Shown here one piece after another: positions 36,774 to 44,432 of a DNA stretch of 44,432 nucleotides. The notes under the pieces are model-generated. The model saw only the letters and a program-made list of their open reading frames with translations. It had not been told where the DNA came from and did not search any database. Location of the stretch: the NCBI GenBank assembly GCA_038204465.1, contig JBBRCX010000032.1, positions 1 to 44,432 of the forward strand, given 5' to 3'. Source of the stretch: JBBRCX01 sp038204465 (GTDB taxonomy: Bacteria; Planctomycetota; Phycisphaerae; Tepidisphaerales; Tepidisphaeraceae). Position 1 is the stretch's first letter. Each line of letters starts with the position of its first letter. Made by a program: the position numbers and the translations under genes.

Positions 36774-38138
36774 TCATTCCGCGGGACGGGTCATCGGCTG
36801 GCTCGCCACCAGGCGCCGCTCTCCCTGCAGGACAACGTATCCGACCATGGTGCTGACCGCGGCGTCGAGCTGGACATCGGTGGGCCGGGTGGTCGGCTGC
36901 GTCGCCGCGGCGGTCGTGGTCTGGCGGGTAGCGACTTTCGGCATGGGCCGCCTGAGCAACTCCTGCTCGAACTGCTGCAGGACCACGCGGCGCTGGGCGT
37001 CGGCGTCCATTGGCACGTTGATCTGGGGCTCCACTCCCCAATCGGTCGCGTCCTTCTTGCGGTGAACGAGCCGCCCGCTCGGCAGGTAGTAATAGGCGAC
37101 GGTGATCTTCAGCTCGCCGCTCTTGCCTTCCAGGGGCACGACCTCCTGCACAGAGCCTTTACCGTAGCTGCGGGCGCCGACGACGAGCGCGCGGTGGTTG
37201 TCCTTCAGGCTGCCGGCGACAATCTCGGATGCACTGGCGGAGTGCTCGTTGATCAGGACCGCCATGGGGAAGTCCGGCAGCGTTCCATCGGCGTGGGCAT
37301 AGGAGATGTCTTCCGGACGATTGCGCCCCTTTACGCTGACGATGATGCCGTCCTTGAGAAACAGGTCGACGACTTCTTTCGCCTGATCGAGCCTGCCGCC
37401 CGGATTGAAGCGAAGATCGAGAATGAAGCCCTTCATTCCGTCATTGAGGAGTCCCTGCATGATTGGCTTGAGCTTGTCGAAGGTTTCGCCGGTGAACTGG
37501 GTGATGCGAAGGTAGGCGATCCTGGGGTCATTGCAAACGTAGTAATCCCAACTGTTGTCCGGCTTGCGCTGATACCCCTTGACGGTGGGTACGACGATCT
37601 CCTCGCGAACCATCTTCAGCTGAACTTCTTCGCCAGATGCATGGCGAACGGTGAGGGCGACTTCGGTGCCGAGCGGTCCAGCGATCTTCTTGACGACCTC
37701 CGGAAGGCGCAGCCCTTTTATATCCTCCCCGTTTACTTTGAAGATGACATCACCGGCGAGGACGCCGGCCCGGAACGCGGGACTGCCCTCCAGCGGCGAG
37801 ACCACCTGAACGTCGCCGGTTTTCTCGTCCTGATCGAGCTGGATGCCGACGCCCTTGAAGGTGCCCTCGAGGAGGCGGTCAAATTCCTCCTGGCGTACCG
37901 GCGGAACATACATGCTGAACGGATCGAGCTGTCCCAACATGCCGTCGATCGCGCCCTGCCGCAGCTTGTCCTCGTCGACGGGCTCGACGTAGTTATTGGC
38001 GACCTGGCGATGGATGTCGACGAGCGTGCGAACGAAGGCGTAATCGTCGTCGCGCTGGGCGAGAGAACCGGGAATCTGAAACGCAAGGAAGGCGATCGCC
38101 ACCACGCTGACCGCCCATGCCACTCGCTCTCGATTCAT
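36774..38138 (-). CDS. S41 family C-terminal processing peptidase
   Basis: 454 residues. An N-terminal signal or anchor helix (about 7-27) places the rest outside the cytoplasm. Then come an N-terminal helical region, a PDZ domain (about 95-178, with GVGIQLDQ and GVLAGDVIFKVNGEDI) and the S41 catalytic core (about 200-380). By alignment to E. coli Prc and D1 protease the nucleophile is S302 (EHSASASEIVAG) and the base is K327 (SYGKGSVQ), 25 residues apart as in the family. A Thr/Pro-rich C-terminal tail follows. It should trim or degrade periplasmic proteins. It precedes tsaD by 10 bp and follows the hydrolase gene by 93 bp. Confidence 0.95.
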   Translation of the reverse strand: MNRERVAWAVSVVAIAFLAFQIPGSLAQRDDDYAFVRTLVDIHRQVANNYVEPVDEDKLRQGAIDGMLGQLDPFSMYVPPVRQEEFDRLLEGTFKGVGIQLDQDEKTGDVQVVSPLEGSPAFRAGVLAGDVIFKVNGEDIKGLRLPEVVKKIAGPLGTEVALTVRHASGEEVQLKMVREEIVVPTVKGYQRKPDNSWDYYVCNDPRIAYLRITQFTGETFDKLKPIMQGLLNDGMKGFILDLRFNPGGRLDQAKEVVDLFLKDGIIVSVKGRNRPEDISYAHADGTLPDFPMAVLINEHSASASEIVAGSLKDNHRALVVGARSYGKGSVQEVVPLEGKSGELKITVAYYYLPSGRLVHRKKDATDWGVEPQINVPMDADAQRRVVLQQFEQELLRRPMPKVATRQTTTAAATQPTTRPTDVQLDAAVSTMVGYVVLQGERRLVASQPMTRPAE

Positions 38139-38231
38139 GGATGCACCGCCGGGAAAAAGAAGTGAGCGATCTTAGCCCGGCTGGGCGCGGTATCAAATCG
38201 GCAAAGCCGGCCCGGGCGGTGATGTGGCGCC

Positions 38232-39023
38232 TTACGGAAGCCTGTCGAGAAAGCTCCGCAGCGCGGCGCTGACTTGCTCGGGCTGCTCGAGCGGCGACAT
38301 GTGCCCGGCGCCGCGGATCACCACCACCTCCGAGCTGGGGATCGCGCGGCCCATCGCCTGGGCGACCTCGGGCGGCGTGATGGCGTCAGACTCGCCTACG
38401 ACGATGAGCGTCGGCACTGTGATGGACGGAAGAACATTGGTGAAATCGCGGCGGTCGCGCATCGCCGCCAATGCATTTTCGATCGTGGCATCGGGACAGT
38501 TTTCCATCATCTCGCGGAGCGCGCGGACCTGTTGCGGGCGGTGGGAGATCGTGTCAGGGGAGAGCATCTTTGGCTGCATCGCATCCGCGACGGCGCGCGG
38601 GCCGGAGGTGCGCACCAGCTCGATCATTTTCTGCCGGCCCTCGCGGGCCTGGGGTGAGTCGGCCTCCGCCTTGGTGTCCACCAGGGCAAGGGCGCGCAGG
38701 TCCGTGGGATACTTCTTCACATACGCGAGCGCGACGTAGCCGCCCATCGACAATCCAGCCAGCGCGGACGGCAGCGCTTCCAGAGCTTTCAACAATTCGT
38801 GGACATCATCGGCCAGTGATTCGATGGTGAACGCCGCCTCGAGGCGAGAGCGGCCAAATCCCGGGAGATCGGGAACGATGACGCGGTATCGGTCGCTGAG
38901 CGAAGCGAGCTGCTGCTCCCACATGCGCCCATCGAGCGGGAAGCCGTGGAGCAGTGCCAGGGCCGGCCCACGCCCGCGCTCCTCGTAATAAAGCTCTTGG
39001 CCGTGAATGTTGCGTGTTGGCAT
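38232..39023 (-). CDS. Alpha/beta-hydrolase fold protein
   Basis: 263 residues with the alpha/beta-hydrolase fold. The oxyanion segment is LLHGFPLDGRMW, the nucleophile elbow GLSMGG gives S92, the acid is D213 (VVGESDAITPP) and the histidine is H241 (GAGHMSPLEQP), a complete triad. A lid-like helical part spans about 115-190. It resembles 3-oxoadipate enol-lactonase/haloperoxidase-type esterases; the substrate is unknown. There is no signal peptide, so it acts in the cytoplasm. It is the first gene of the minus-strand series ending with nnrD, 93 bp before the S41 protease gene, and lies divergent to the phosphatase gene. Confidence 0.93.
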   Translation of the reverse strand: MPTRNIHGQELYYEERGRGPALALLHGFPLDGRMWEQQLASLSDRYRVIVPDLPGFGRSRLEAAFTIESLADDVHELLKALEALPSALAGLSMGGYVALAYVKKYPTDLRALALVDTKAEADSPQAREGRQKMIELVRTSGPRAVADAMQPKMLSPDTISHRPQQVRALREMMENCPDATIENALAAMRDRRDFTNVLPSITVPTLIVVGESDAITPPEVAQAMGRAIPSSEVVVIRGAGHMSPLEQPEQVSAALRSFLDRLP

Positions 39024-39191
39024 GGTCGCGAATGTAAGTCGATGCGCCTAAGATGACCAATGGACAAACCCGCCAGAGGCCGGGGGACCGGAACGAATCA
39101 TGTTTGAAGTATTTACCGCCGCCGTCTTTCTTTTTCGGACTAACGGCTTACTTTGAACCCGGCGAATCATCGCGACCTCTCCAGACCCGTC

Positions 39192-40895
39192 ATGCCGGCC
39201 GCCCCCGCGGAAAACCTCCACCTGACCGATTTCATGGACCTGCCGACGCTGCAGGAGATCCAGGATAATTTTGCGGCAGTCGCGGACGTCACAGCGATCA
39301 TCACGGACGCATCGGGAAAGGTCTTGACGCAGCCGGCGCCGACCCGCGAGTACCTGCGGCGGCAGAAGGCGCTGGAGGGCGAGGGTCCGCAACGTGAAGG
39401 AGAGGAATTTGTCGCGCCGATCATCGTGAACGAGCAGCGGCTGGGGACGATCCGCATGTCGGCGAATGGCTCGGCAAAGGCCGCGGATGAATCCAAGCTG
39501 AAAGTCCTCTCCGAGAAATACGGACTCGAGCTGAAGCAGTTGAAGTCGCTCGCGGCGCAATTGACCCGGTCGAAGAACACGCGCCCGGCGGCGATCCAGT
39601 TCCTGTTCATGATGGCCAACGCCATCGCGCGGCTGTGCTACCAGGAATTCCAGCTGCGCCAGCGGATCAATGAGCTGACGGCGGTCTACAACCTGGCGAT
39701 GATCCTGGCCGACGCGCGCGACCTGCAGAAGGTGCTGGACCGAACGGCGCAGCTGGTGTGCGAGGTAATGGAGGCGAAGTCAGCGTCGATCCGGCTGCTG
39801 GATGAGGAGGGCGACGAGCTTGTGGTGAAGGCGGTCTACAACCTGTCGCCGCAGTATCTCAACAAGGGCCCGATCCGGATGAGCAAGGCGCAGATCGACC
39901 AGATCGCGCTGTCCGCGGAGGGGTTCGAGTACGTTCGCGACATGGCGACCGATCCGCGCGTGCAATACCCGGGCGAATCGCAGCGCGAGGGCATCGTCTC
40001 GATGCTCTCAGTGGGCATGCGCTACAAGGGCAAGGCGATCGGGGTACTGCGGGTCTACACGGCGCAGGAACAGGCATTCAGCCCGCTGCGAATCGACCTG
40101 CTCAAGGCGGTGGCGGCACAGGCGGCGGCGGCGATCGAAAACGCCCGGCTGCTGGGAGAGTCGCTGGAAGCCGATGCGCTGGAGAAGCAAGTTCGGATGG
40201 CGGCGGACGTGCAGCAGCGGATGATTCCGCAGACGCCACCAGTAGTGAAAAACGTCGACCTGGCCAGCGTCTACGTCCCGTGCTTCACGCTGGGAGGGGA
40301 TTTCTTCGATTTCATTCCGCTGCCGGATGAAAACCTGGGGCTGGCGATAGCGGACGTAAGCGGCAAGGGCGTGCCGGCGAGCCTGATCATGGCCTCGGTG
40401 CGGGCATTCCTGCGCGCGCAGGTGGACAATGTCTATTACCTGTACGAAGTGATGCGGCGGATCAACATCATGCTTTGCCGCGACACGAAACCGGGTGAGT
40501 TCGTCACGCTCTTCTACGGCGTGCTCGACTCGCGCAGCCTTCGATTCACCTACTGCAACGCCGGGCACCCGCCGGGGCTGTTGCTGCGCAATGGAAAGGT
40601 GACCGAGTTGTCGGGGGATAACCTGGTGCTGGGGATTGCGTGCGATGAGCCCTATACACAGAGCTTCATCGACCTGAAGAAAGACGATCTGCTGCTGCTC
40701 TACACGGATGGGCTGACGGACGGGATGAACTTCAAACAGGAGACGTTTGGGCGGCAGCGGCTGATCGAAGTGTTCAAGAAAGCGGGACCCACCGCGGAAA
40801 CGGTGGCGCAGAGTATTCTGTGGGAGCTGCGCAAATTCGTTGGGATATCCAAGCGTAACGACGACATCACGATGATTGTGGCGCGGATTCTTTGA
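39192..40895 (+). CDS. GAF-domain SpoIIE-type PP2C phosphatase (RsbU-like)
   Basis: About 567 residues from ATG 39192 (an upstream in-frame TTG at 39153 is less likely). The first 130 residues look like a PocR-type sensory domain (DLPTLQEIQDNFAAVADVTAIITDASGKVL), but without the cysteines seen in many of that family. A linker helix leads to a GAF domain (about 160-310), a short coiled link, then the SpoIIE/PPM phosphatase (about 330-565). Metal-site motifs are GGDFFDFIPL, LAIADVSGKGVPASL, YCNAGHPPGLLL, LLLYTDGLTDGMN and RNDDITMIV. It should dephosphorylate an anti-sigma-factor antagonist or similar protein in response to a bound ligand; no anti-sigma gene is adjacent. The Shine-Dalgarno sequence is weak. 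Confidence 0.93.
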   Translation: MPAAPAENLHLTDFMDLPTLQEIQDNFAAVADVTAIITDASGKVLTQPAPTREYLRRQKALEGEGPQREGEEFVAPIIVNEQRLGTIRMSANGSAKAADESKLKVLSEKYGLELKQLKSLAAQLTRSKNTRPAAIQFLFMMANAIARLCYQEFQLRQRINELTAVYNLAMILADARDLQKVLDRTAQLVCEVMEAKSASIRLLDEEGDELVVKAVYNLSPQYLNKGPIRMSKAQIDQIALSAEGFEYVRDMATDPRVQYPGESQREGIVSMLSVGMRYKGKAIGVLRVYTAQEQAFSPLRIDLLKAVAAQAAAAIENARLLGESLEADALEKQVRMAADVQQRMIPQTPPVVKNVDLASVYVPCFTLGGDFFDFIPLPDENLGLAIADVSGKGVPASLIMASVRAFLRAQVDNVYYLYEVMRRINIMLCRDTKPGEFVTLFYGVLDSRSLRFTYCNAGHPPGLLLRNGKVTELSGDNLVLGIACDEPYTQSFIDLKKDDLLLLYTDGLTDGMNFKQETFGRQRLIEVFKKAGPTAETVAQSILWELRKFVGISKRNDDITMIVARIL

Positions 40896-40944
40896 ATTGC
40901 CGGGTTGATTCACCGCTGAGCAGATGAGGACACGGTGAAGAGAA

Positions 40945-41271
40945 TCATGGCGGGAGTTCGGCGTCGCCCTCGACAAATATGAATCGCGGCAAAAGTTTCC
41001 CGTCGAGTTCCACAATGGAGTCGAACACGTATGCCGCCATGCGGAACTGCAACTCGCCCTCCTTGACGCGGTGGCGCAACTGCTCGGTCTCCTCGAGCAG
41101 GACCTCGGGCTGCACCCGCACGGGCACGCTCAGCACATCGCTGCGGGTGAGCGTTTCCGGGCGCTTGGGTTCGCCGTGAAAAACGAGGGGGACAAAACTG
41201 CCGTCCAAAGGCCCGCCGGAGAGCTGTCCCAAATACCCGGCTTGAGAGCTGCGGTGAAATTCCTTACCCAC
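40945..41271 (-). CDS. Small protein of unknown function
   Basis: About 108 residues from GTG 41271 to the TGA at 40945. The part GYLGQLSGGPLDGSFVPLVF ... YVFDSIVELDGKLLPRFIFVEG is protein-like with high third-position GC, and begins with a GGPLDG element seen in several small bacterial and phage proteins. A glutamate-rich helix (EVLLEETEQLRHRVKEGELQ) lies in the middle. GGAAGGGA lies shortly before the GTG; the frame is open to 41592, so a longer start (ATG 41337 or beyond) is possible. No family is assigned. Confidence 0.55.
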   Translation of the reverse strand: MGKEFHRSSQAGYLGQLSGGPLDGSFVPLVFHGEPKRPETLTRSDVLSVPVRVQPEVLLEETEQLRHRVKEGELQFRMAAYVFDSIVELDGKLLPRFIFVEGDAELPP

Positions 41272-41763
41272 GCTGCCGTCCCTTCCGTTTTCCTCCGAGC
41301 CCTGTGTGAAGCATATCTTGGCAGCGGAGACCAGCATAACAAAAGCCCAGCGGCTGAAAACATGTCCACGGACAAGCGCGTTGTGACGCGGAGAGGCAGT
41401 GGTTCGCGGCTCGGAACACCGGGGCGGAATGATCTGCTCAATCTCCGCCAGCTTGTCAGGCGACCACACAGCTCCGCCCAGCGCAGCGCTCGCCGCCTCC
41501 ACCTGCGCTCGCCATCGGCCACCGCGCGACGATCGCGGCAAGCGTCTTCTGTGCCCATTCGTGGGTGTCAAAAACACTTCGGGCCGCCCCACTTTTGTGT
41601 GTTGTTACCCGCGTAGAACTCACTACACTCCGCTCCTCTTTCCACCCGCGGAGGGGCTGGCCGGAGTTTGCACCAGCCTCATCCGCAAATGTCAGATTGT
41701 TTGTCACTCGTTGCCTGCTGATCCGGCATTTGTTCTGTCGCCGTTCACCCAGAGGAAGCACCC
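41272..41763. other. Region upstream of the second LEPR-XLL gene
   Basis: About 490 bases holding either the upstream extension of the small minus-strand ORF or noncoding sequence, plus the promoter and leader of the next gene. Local composition becomes less GC-rich from about 41590. No clear promoter boxes are seen; the ribosome site (AGAGGAAG, five bases before the ATG) is clear. Confidence 0.5.
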
Positions 41764-44432
41764 ATGGCCGCTCGCCGCACCCTCGTTATTTCCCCTCGGC
41801 ATTTCGAGCTGCTCGAGTCGCGCGTGCTGCTCAGCAGCGTGGTTGACATCGATGGCGTGCAGTCGGCCGCACTGGATCTGCCGCGGCTGTACTCGCTGCT
41901 GCGCCGCTCGCCCGACACTAACCCCATCCTCGGCGAGGATTTTCTCGGCACCACCTACACGATCCCCGGCTTCCTCGACACCGGCAGCAGCGGGATCCTT
42001 CTCAGCTACGAGGCAGCGGTCGGGTTTGGCATCAACAGTGAGACGTTTAACAATCAGACGGTGCAGTTCCTCGACGTGGGCGTCGGCGGCGTTGACGTCT
42101 TCGAAGTCTCGGAGCCGCTCTATCCGTCGCTCGCGCCGTTCACGCCCTCGGCCGACATCGATAACCCCGACACCTTCGACACCACCTACAACCAGTCATT
42201 CGGTCCCGTGCGCACGCAGATCACCACCGTGCCGGTTGATCCGTTCCTTAGCGACCCGATCAACATCTACGGCATGCCGCTGATGCAGGGCAAGGTGATG
42301 GTCATCGATCCGCAACTGCTGAACGAGACGGGCCTCGATTATCTCAAGACGTATCTCTATAACCCCGACACTGCGTTCGATCCTGGAAACGCGGACAGCA
42401 ATCCCGGGATTCCAAGCGTCAATCGGCACGTGCAGCTCAGCTATGCCGACTTCTCACGCTTCACCGAGACCCTCCCCGCGCGCGCCGAAGGCCCGACGCT
42501 GGATGACAACCCGTTCATCGGGCCCAACCCGCTGAATGCGCTCGATCCCAATGCGCCGGTCGACAACACGCCGGGCATCACGCTGGATCACGGCACGTTC
42601 TCGACCACCGGGAGCTTCCTTTTCGACACTGCCGCCGCGGCTTCATTCGTCTCGCAGGATATCGCCGCGCAACTGCACGTTCACTACAAGGAGGGCACCT
42701 ATCACACCGATAACGCGGAGCTCGTCGACGACAACGGCGACCCGATTGCCGAGCAGTTCCAGCTTCCCATCGGCGGCATCGGCGGTTCGTTCACCGCGGC
42801 CGGCTTCTTCATCGACGACCTCACGCTCCCCACCGTCGAGGGGCAGGGAATGCGTTTCACCCACGCCCCCGTGCTCGTCTCCGACATCAGCGTCGAAGAC
42901 CCAATCACGGGCGACAGCTTGACCCTCGACGGCGATTTCGGCATGAATTTCCTCGTCGCCAGCCTCGATCTCTCGACTTTCGAAATCCGCTCCGGCGCCT
43001 TCGACTGGATCACCTTCGATCAGCCCAATGGCCTGCTCGGCCTGGACCTACCGGGCGCTCCGCCGATCACCGACGACATCGCGCCGACCGCGACGCTGAC
43101 CGCCAGCGACCTCACGACCGCGGGCGTCGATCCTTACACCTTCAGCGTCACCTACGCCGACGCCGGCGGAATCAAGACCTCCACCCTCGGCGACGACGAC
43201 GTGCTGGTGCGGCTGACCAATGATTCGACCCTCGGCGTCACCTACACCGGCAGCGTCAGCAATCTCGACGGCTCGGTCACCGCAAGCTACGCCCTGGCCG
43301 CCCCGGGCGGGGCCTGGGACCCTTCGGACAATGATACTTATACCGTCGAGATGCAGCCGTCATCGGTGGCTGACGAGAGCGATAACCCGGTGGCCGCAGG
43401 CTCACTGGGGACCTTCGACGTGAACATCGTCGCCACCGGGTCTATCTCCGGCAGCGTGTATGATGACGCCGACGCCAGCGGCGGCAACAACACGGGCGAC
43501 ACGCCCCTGGAGAATTGGCAGCTCTATATCGACGCCGACGACAGCGGCTCGCTCGATACAGGTGAGACCGTCGCCCTGAGCGGCAACGACGGCTCTTATC
43601 AATTCCCCGATCTCGAGCCCGGGACGTATCGCGTGCGGGAAGTGCTGCAGGGCGGCTATCGCCGCACCCAACCTGCGCCGGACGATTTTTACGATGTGAC
43701 TGTGGCTGCTGACGCGGACGCTTCGGGCAATGTGTTCGGGAATACTCAGCTCGCCCTTCTCAGCGGCAATGTGTTCAACGACCTCGACGCCAGCGGCAAC
43801 CGAACGGGCGCGGAGCCAGGACTGATCGGCTGGAGCGTGCAGTTCGACACCGATGGGAACGCCTCTCTCGACACCGTCATCCCGACCGACGCCGAGGGCA
43901 ACTATGAGCTGGCCATCGCGGCGGGGAGTTACCGCATCGTGATCCTCCCGCCGACGGGTTGGATCGGGACGGTGCCCACCGGCAGCGAATACACCGGTTC
44001 CGCCGCGGCCGCCCAGGAGATCGGCGGCAACGACTTCGGCTTCGCGCAGACCGCAACCGTCTCCGGCATCGTCTTTGGCGATTCCGATCGCGACGGCAAT
44101 CTCGGTGGGTCAGAGGTGGGACTTTCCAACTGGCTGGTCTATCTCGACGCCAACACAAATGGTCGCTACGACCGCAAAGAGCGGACCGCGCGCACCAACG
44201 GCGACGGGCAATGGAGTTTCACGGGCCTGCTCGCGGGCGATTACTCCTTCGGCGTAGTTCCACAAAAGCACTGGCTGCAAACCGCCCCGACAGCCCGCTC
44301 CTACAACGTAAGTCTGAGCGCCGGGCAGGTCGTGACCGATTTAAACTTTGGCGAAGTCGCGCACGGCGGCCCCGGATGGAAACGCAACTTCAGCACCACC
44401 AGCATCGCATTGCGCCAAGGCGTCGCGCTCGA
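41764..44432 (+). CDS. LEPR-XLL surface protein with aspartic-protease-like domain and SdrD-B-like repeats (3' end outside window)
   Basis: At least 889 codons, open to the window edge. The N-terminus has the LEPR-XLL motif as FELLESRVLLS (about 14-24). Residues 45-430 look like a two-lobed aspartic protease: lobe 1 has FLDTGSSGILLS with D72 and later INIYGMPLMQGKVMVID; lobe 2 has FLFDTAAAASFVSQDIAAQL with D288 and later DFGMNFLVASLDL. Both lobes thus carry an hhDT motif and an hhGMxxL/F strand, as in retropepsin-like folds, though the second glycine is Ala. From about residue 560 follow three or four SdrD-B-like repeats (GSISGSVYDDADASG, LSGNVFNDLDASGN, VSGIVFGDSDRDGN), which usually bind calcium and act as rigid stalks. 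The Shine-Dalgarno sequence is good. Likely a secreted or wall protein; protease activity is unproven. Confidence 0.9.
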   Translation, partial: MAARRTLVISPRHFELLESRVLLSSVVDIDGVQSAALDLPRLYSLLRRSPDTNPILGEDFLGTTYTIPGFLDTGSSGILLSYEAAVGFGINSETFNNQTVQFLDVGVGGVDVFEVSEPLYPSLAPFTPSADIDNPDTFDTTYNQSFGPVRTQITTVPVDPFLSDPINIYGMPLMQGKVMVIDPQLLNETGLDYLKTYLYNPDTAFDPGNADSNPGIPSVNRHVQLSYADFSRFTETLPARAEGPTLDDNPFIGPNPLNALDPNAPVDNTPGITLDHGTFSTTGSFLFDTAAAASFVSQDIAAQLHVHYKEGTYHTDNAELVDDNGDPIAEQFQLPIGGIGGSFTAAGFFIDDLTLPTVEGQGMRFTHAPVLVSDISVEDPITGDSLTLDGDFGMNFLVASLDLSTFEIRSGAFDWITFDQPNGLLGLDLPGAPPITDDIAPTATLTASDLTTAGVDPYTFSVTYADAGGIKTSTLGDDDVLVRLTNDSTLGVTYTGSVSNLDGSVTASYALAAPGGAWDPSDNDTYTVEMQPSSVADESDNPVAAGSLGTFDVNIVATGSISGSVYDDADASGGNNTGDTPLENWQLYIDADDSGSLDTGETVALSGNDGSYQFPDLEPGTYRVREVLQGGYRRTQPAPDDFYDVTVAADADASGNVFGNTQLALLSGNVFNDLDASGNRTGAEPGLIGWSVQFDTDGNASLDTVIPTDAEGNYELAIAAGSYRIVILPPTGWIGTVPTGSEYTGSAAAAQEIGGNDFGFAQTATVSGIVFGDSDRDGNLGGSEVGLSNWLVYLDANTNGRYDRKERTARTNGDGQWSFTGLLAGDYSFGVVPQKHWLQTAPTARSYNVSLSAGQVVTDLNFGEVAHGGPGWKRNFSTTSIALRQGVAL

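Overview
The window reads as a GC-rich chromosomal segment of a planctomycete, probably a Phycisphaerae/Tepidisphaerales-like soil or freshwater lineage (inference). The evidence is two surface proteins with N-terminal LEPR-XLL motifs, a planctomycete-type beta-propeller/cytochrome c fusion, DUF1080 and sugar-isomerase genes beside an MFS carrier, a PUR-like DUF3276 gene, and short intergenic repeat families typical of PVC genomes. No prophage, transposase, CRISPR array, tRNA or rRNA gene was seen.

Layout. 1-5524 (minus): a giant LEPR-XLL / delta-60 repeat / fibronectin III surface protein running off the left edge and broken near its N-terminus by an in-frame TAG. 5525-6018: an intergenic stretch with a striking array of G-tracts spaced exactly 11 nt. 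6019-6396 (minus): a stand-alone receiver protein. 6573-12894: a probable carbohydrate module (propeller/cytochrome c protein with a 9-codon leader ORF, TIM-barrel isomerase/epimerase, DUF1080 hydrolase, convergent MFS carrier). 13290-15215: a membrane-anchored PGRP-like protein that lacks most zinc ligands, then a soluble Ser/Thr kinase. 15323-15833: RNase P RNA with terminator. 16061-17418: lexA, an uncertain ORF overlapping it, and a DUF3276 gene. 17677-26435: FAH-family enzyme, TPR/GT41 O-GlcNAc transferase-like protein, pgi, a frameshifted HEAT-repeat gene and hrpB. 26496-29648 (minus): hisD-hisC-hisB. 29785-34681 (plus): GNAT, folP, cdaA, cdaR-like, proA. 34783-39023 (minus): alpha/beta hydrolase, S41 protease, tsaD, nnrD. 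39192-40895 (plus): GAF/SpoIIE-type phosphatase. 40945-41271 (minus): small unknown protein. 41764-44432 (plus): a second LEPR-XLL protein, with a two-lobed aspartic-protease-like domain followed by SdrD-B-like repeats, running off the right edge.

How it works together. Much is housekeeping: histidine and proline biosynthesis, folate, c-di-AMP synthesis with its YbbR-type partner, tRNA t6A modification, NAD(P)HX repair, glycolysis and SOS control. The accessory content is cell-surface and signalling: LEPR-XLL proteins, kinase, phosphatase, receiver protein and GT41 enzyme. The observations most worth following are the two-lobed aspartic-protease-like LEPR-XLL protein, the 11-nt G-tract array, the amber codon in the giant gene, the zinc-ligand-depleted PGRP-like protein and the altered DGA motif of the diadenylate cyclase. 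I found no clearly novel multi-gene system.
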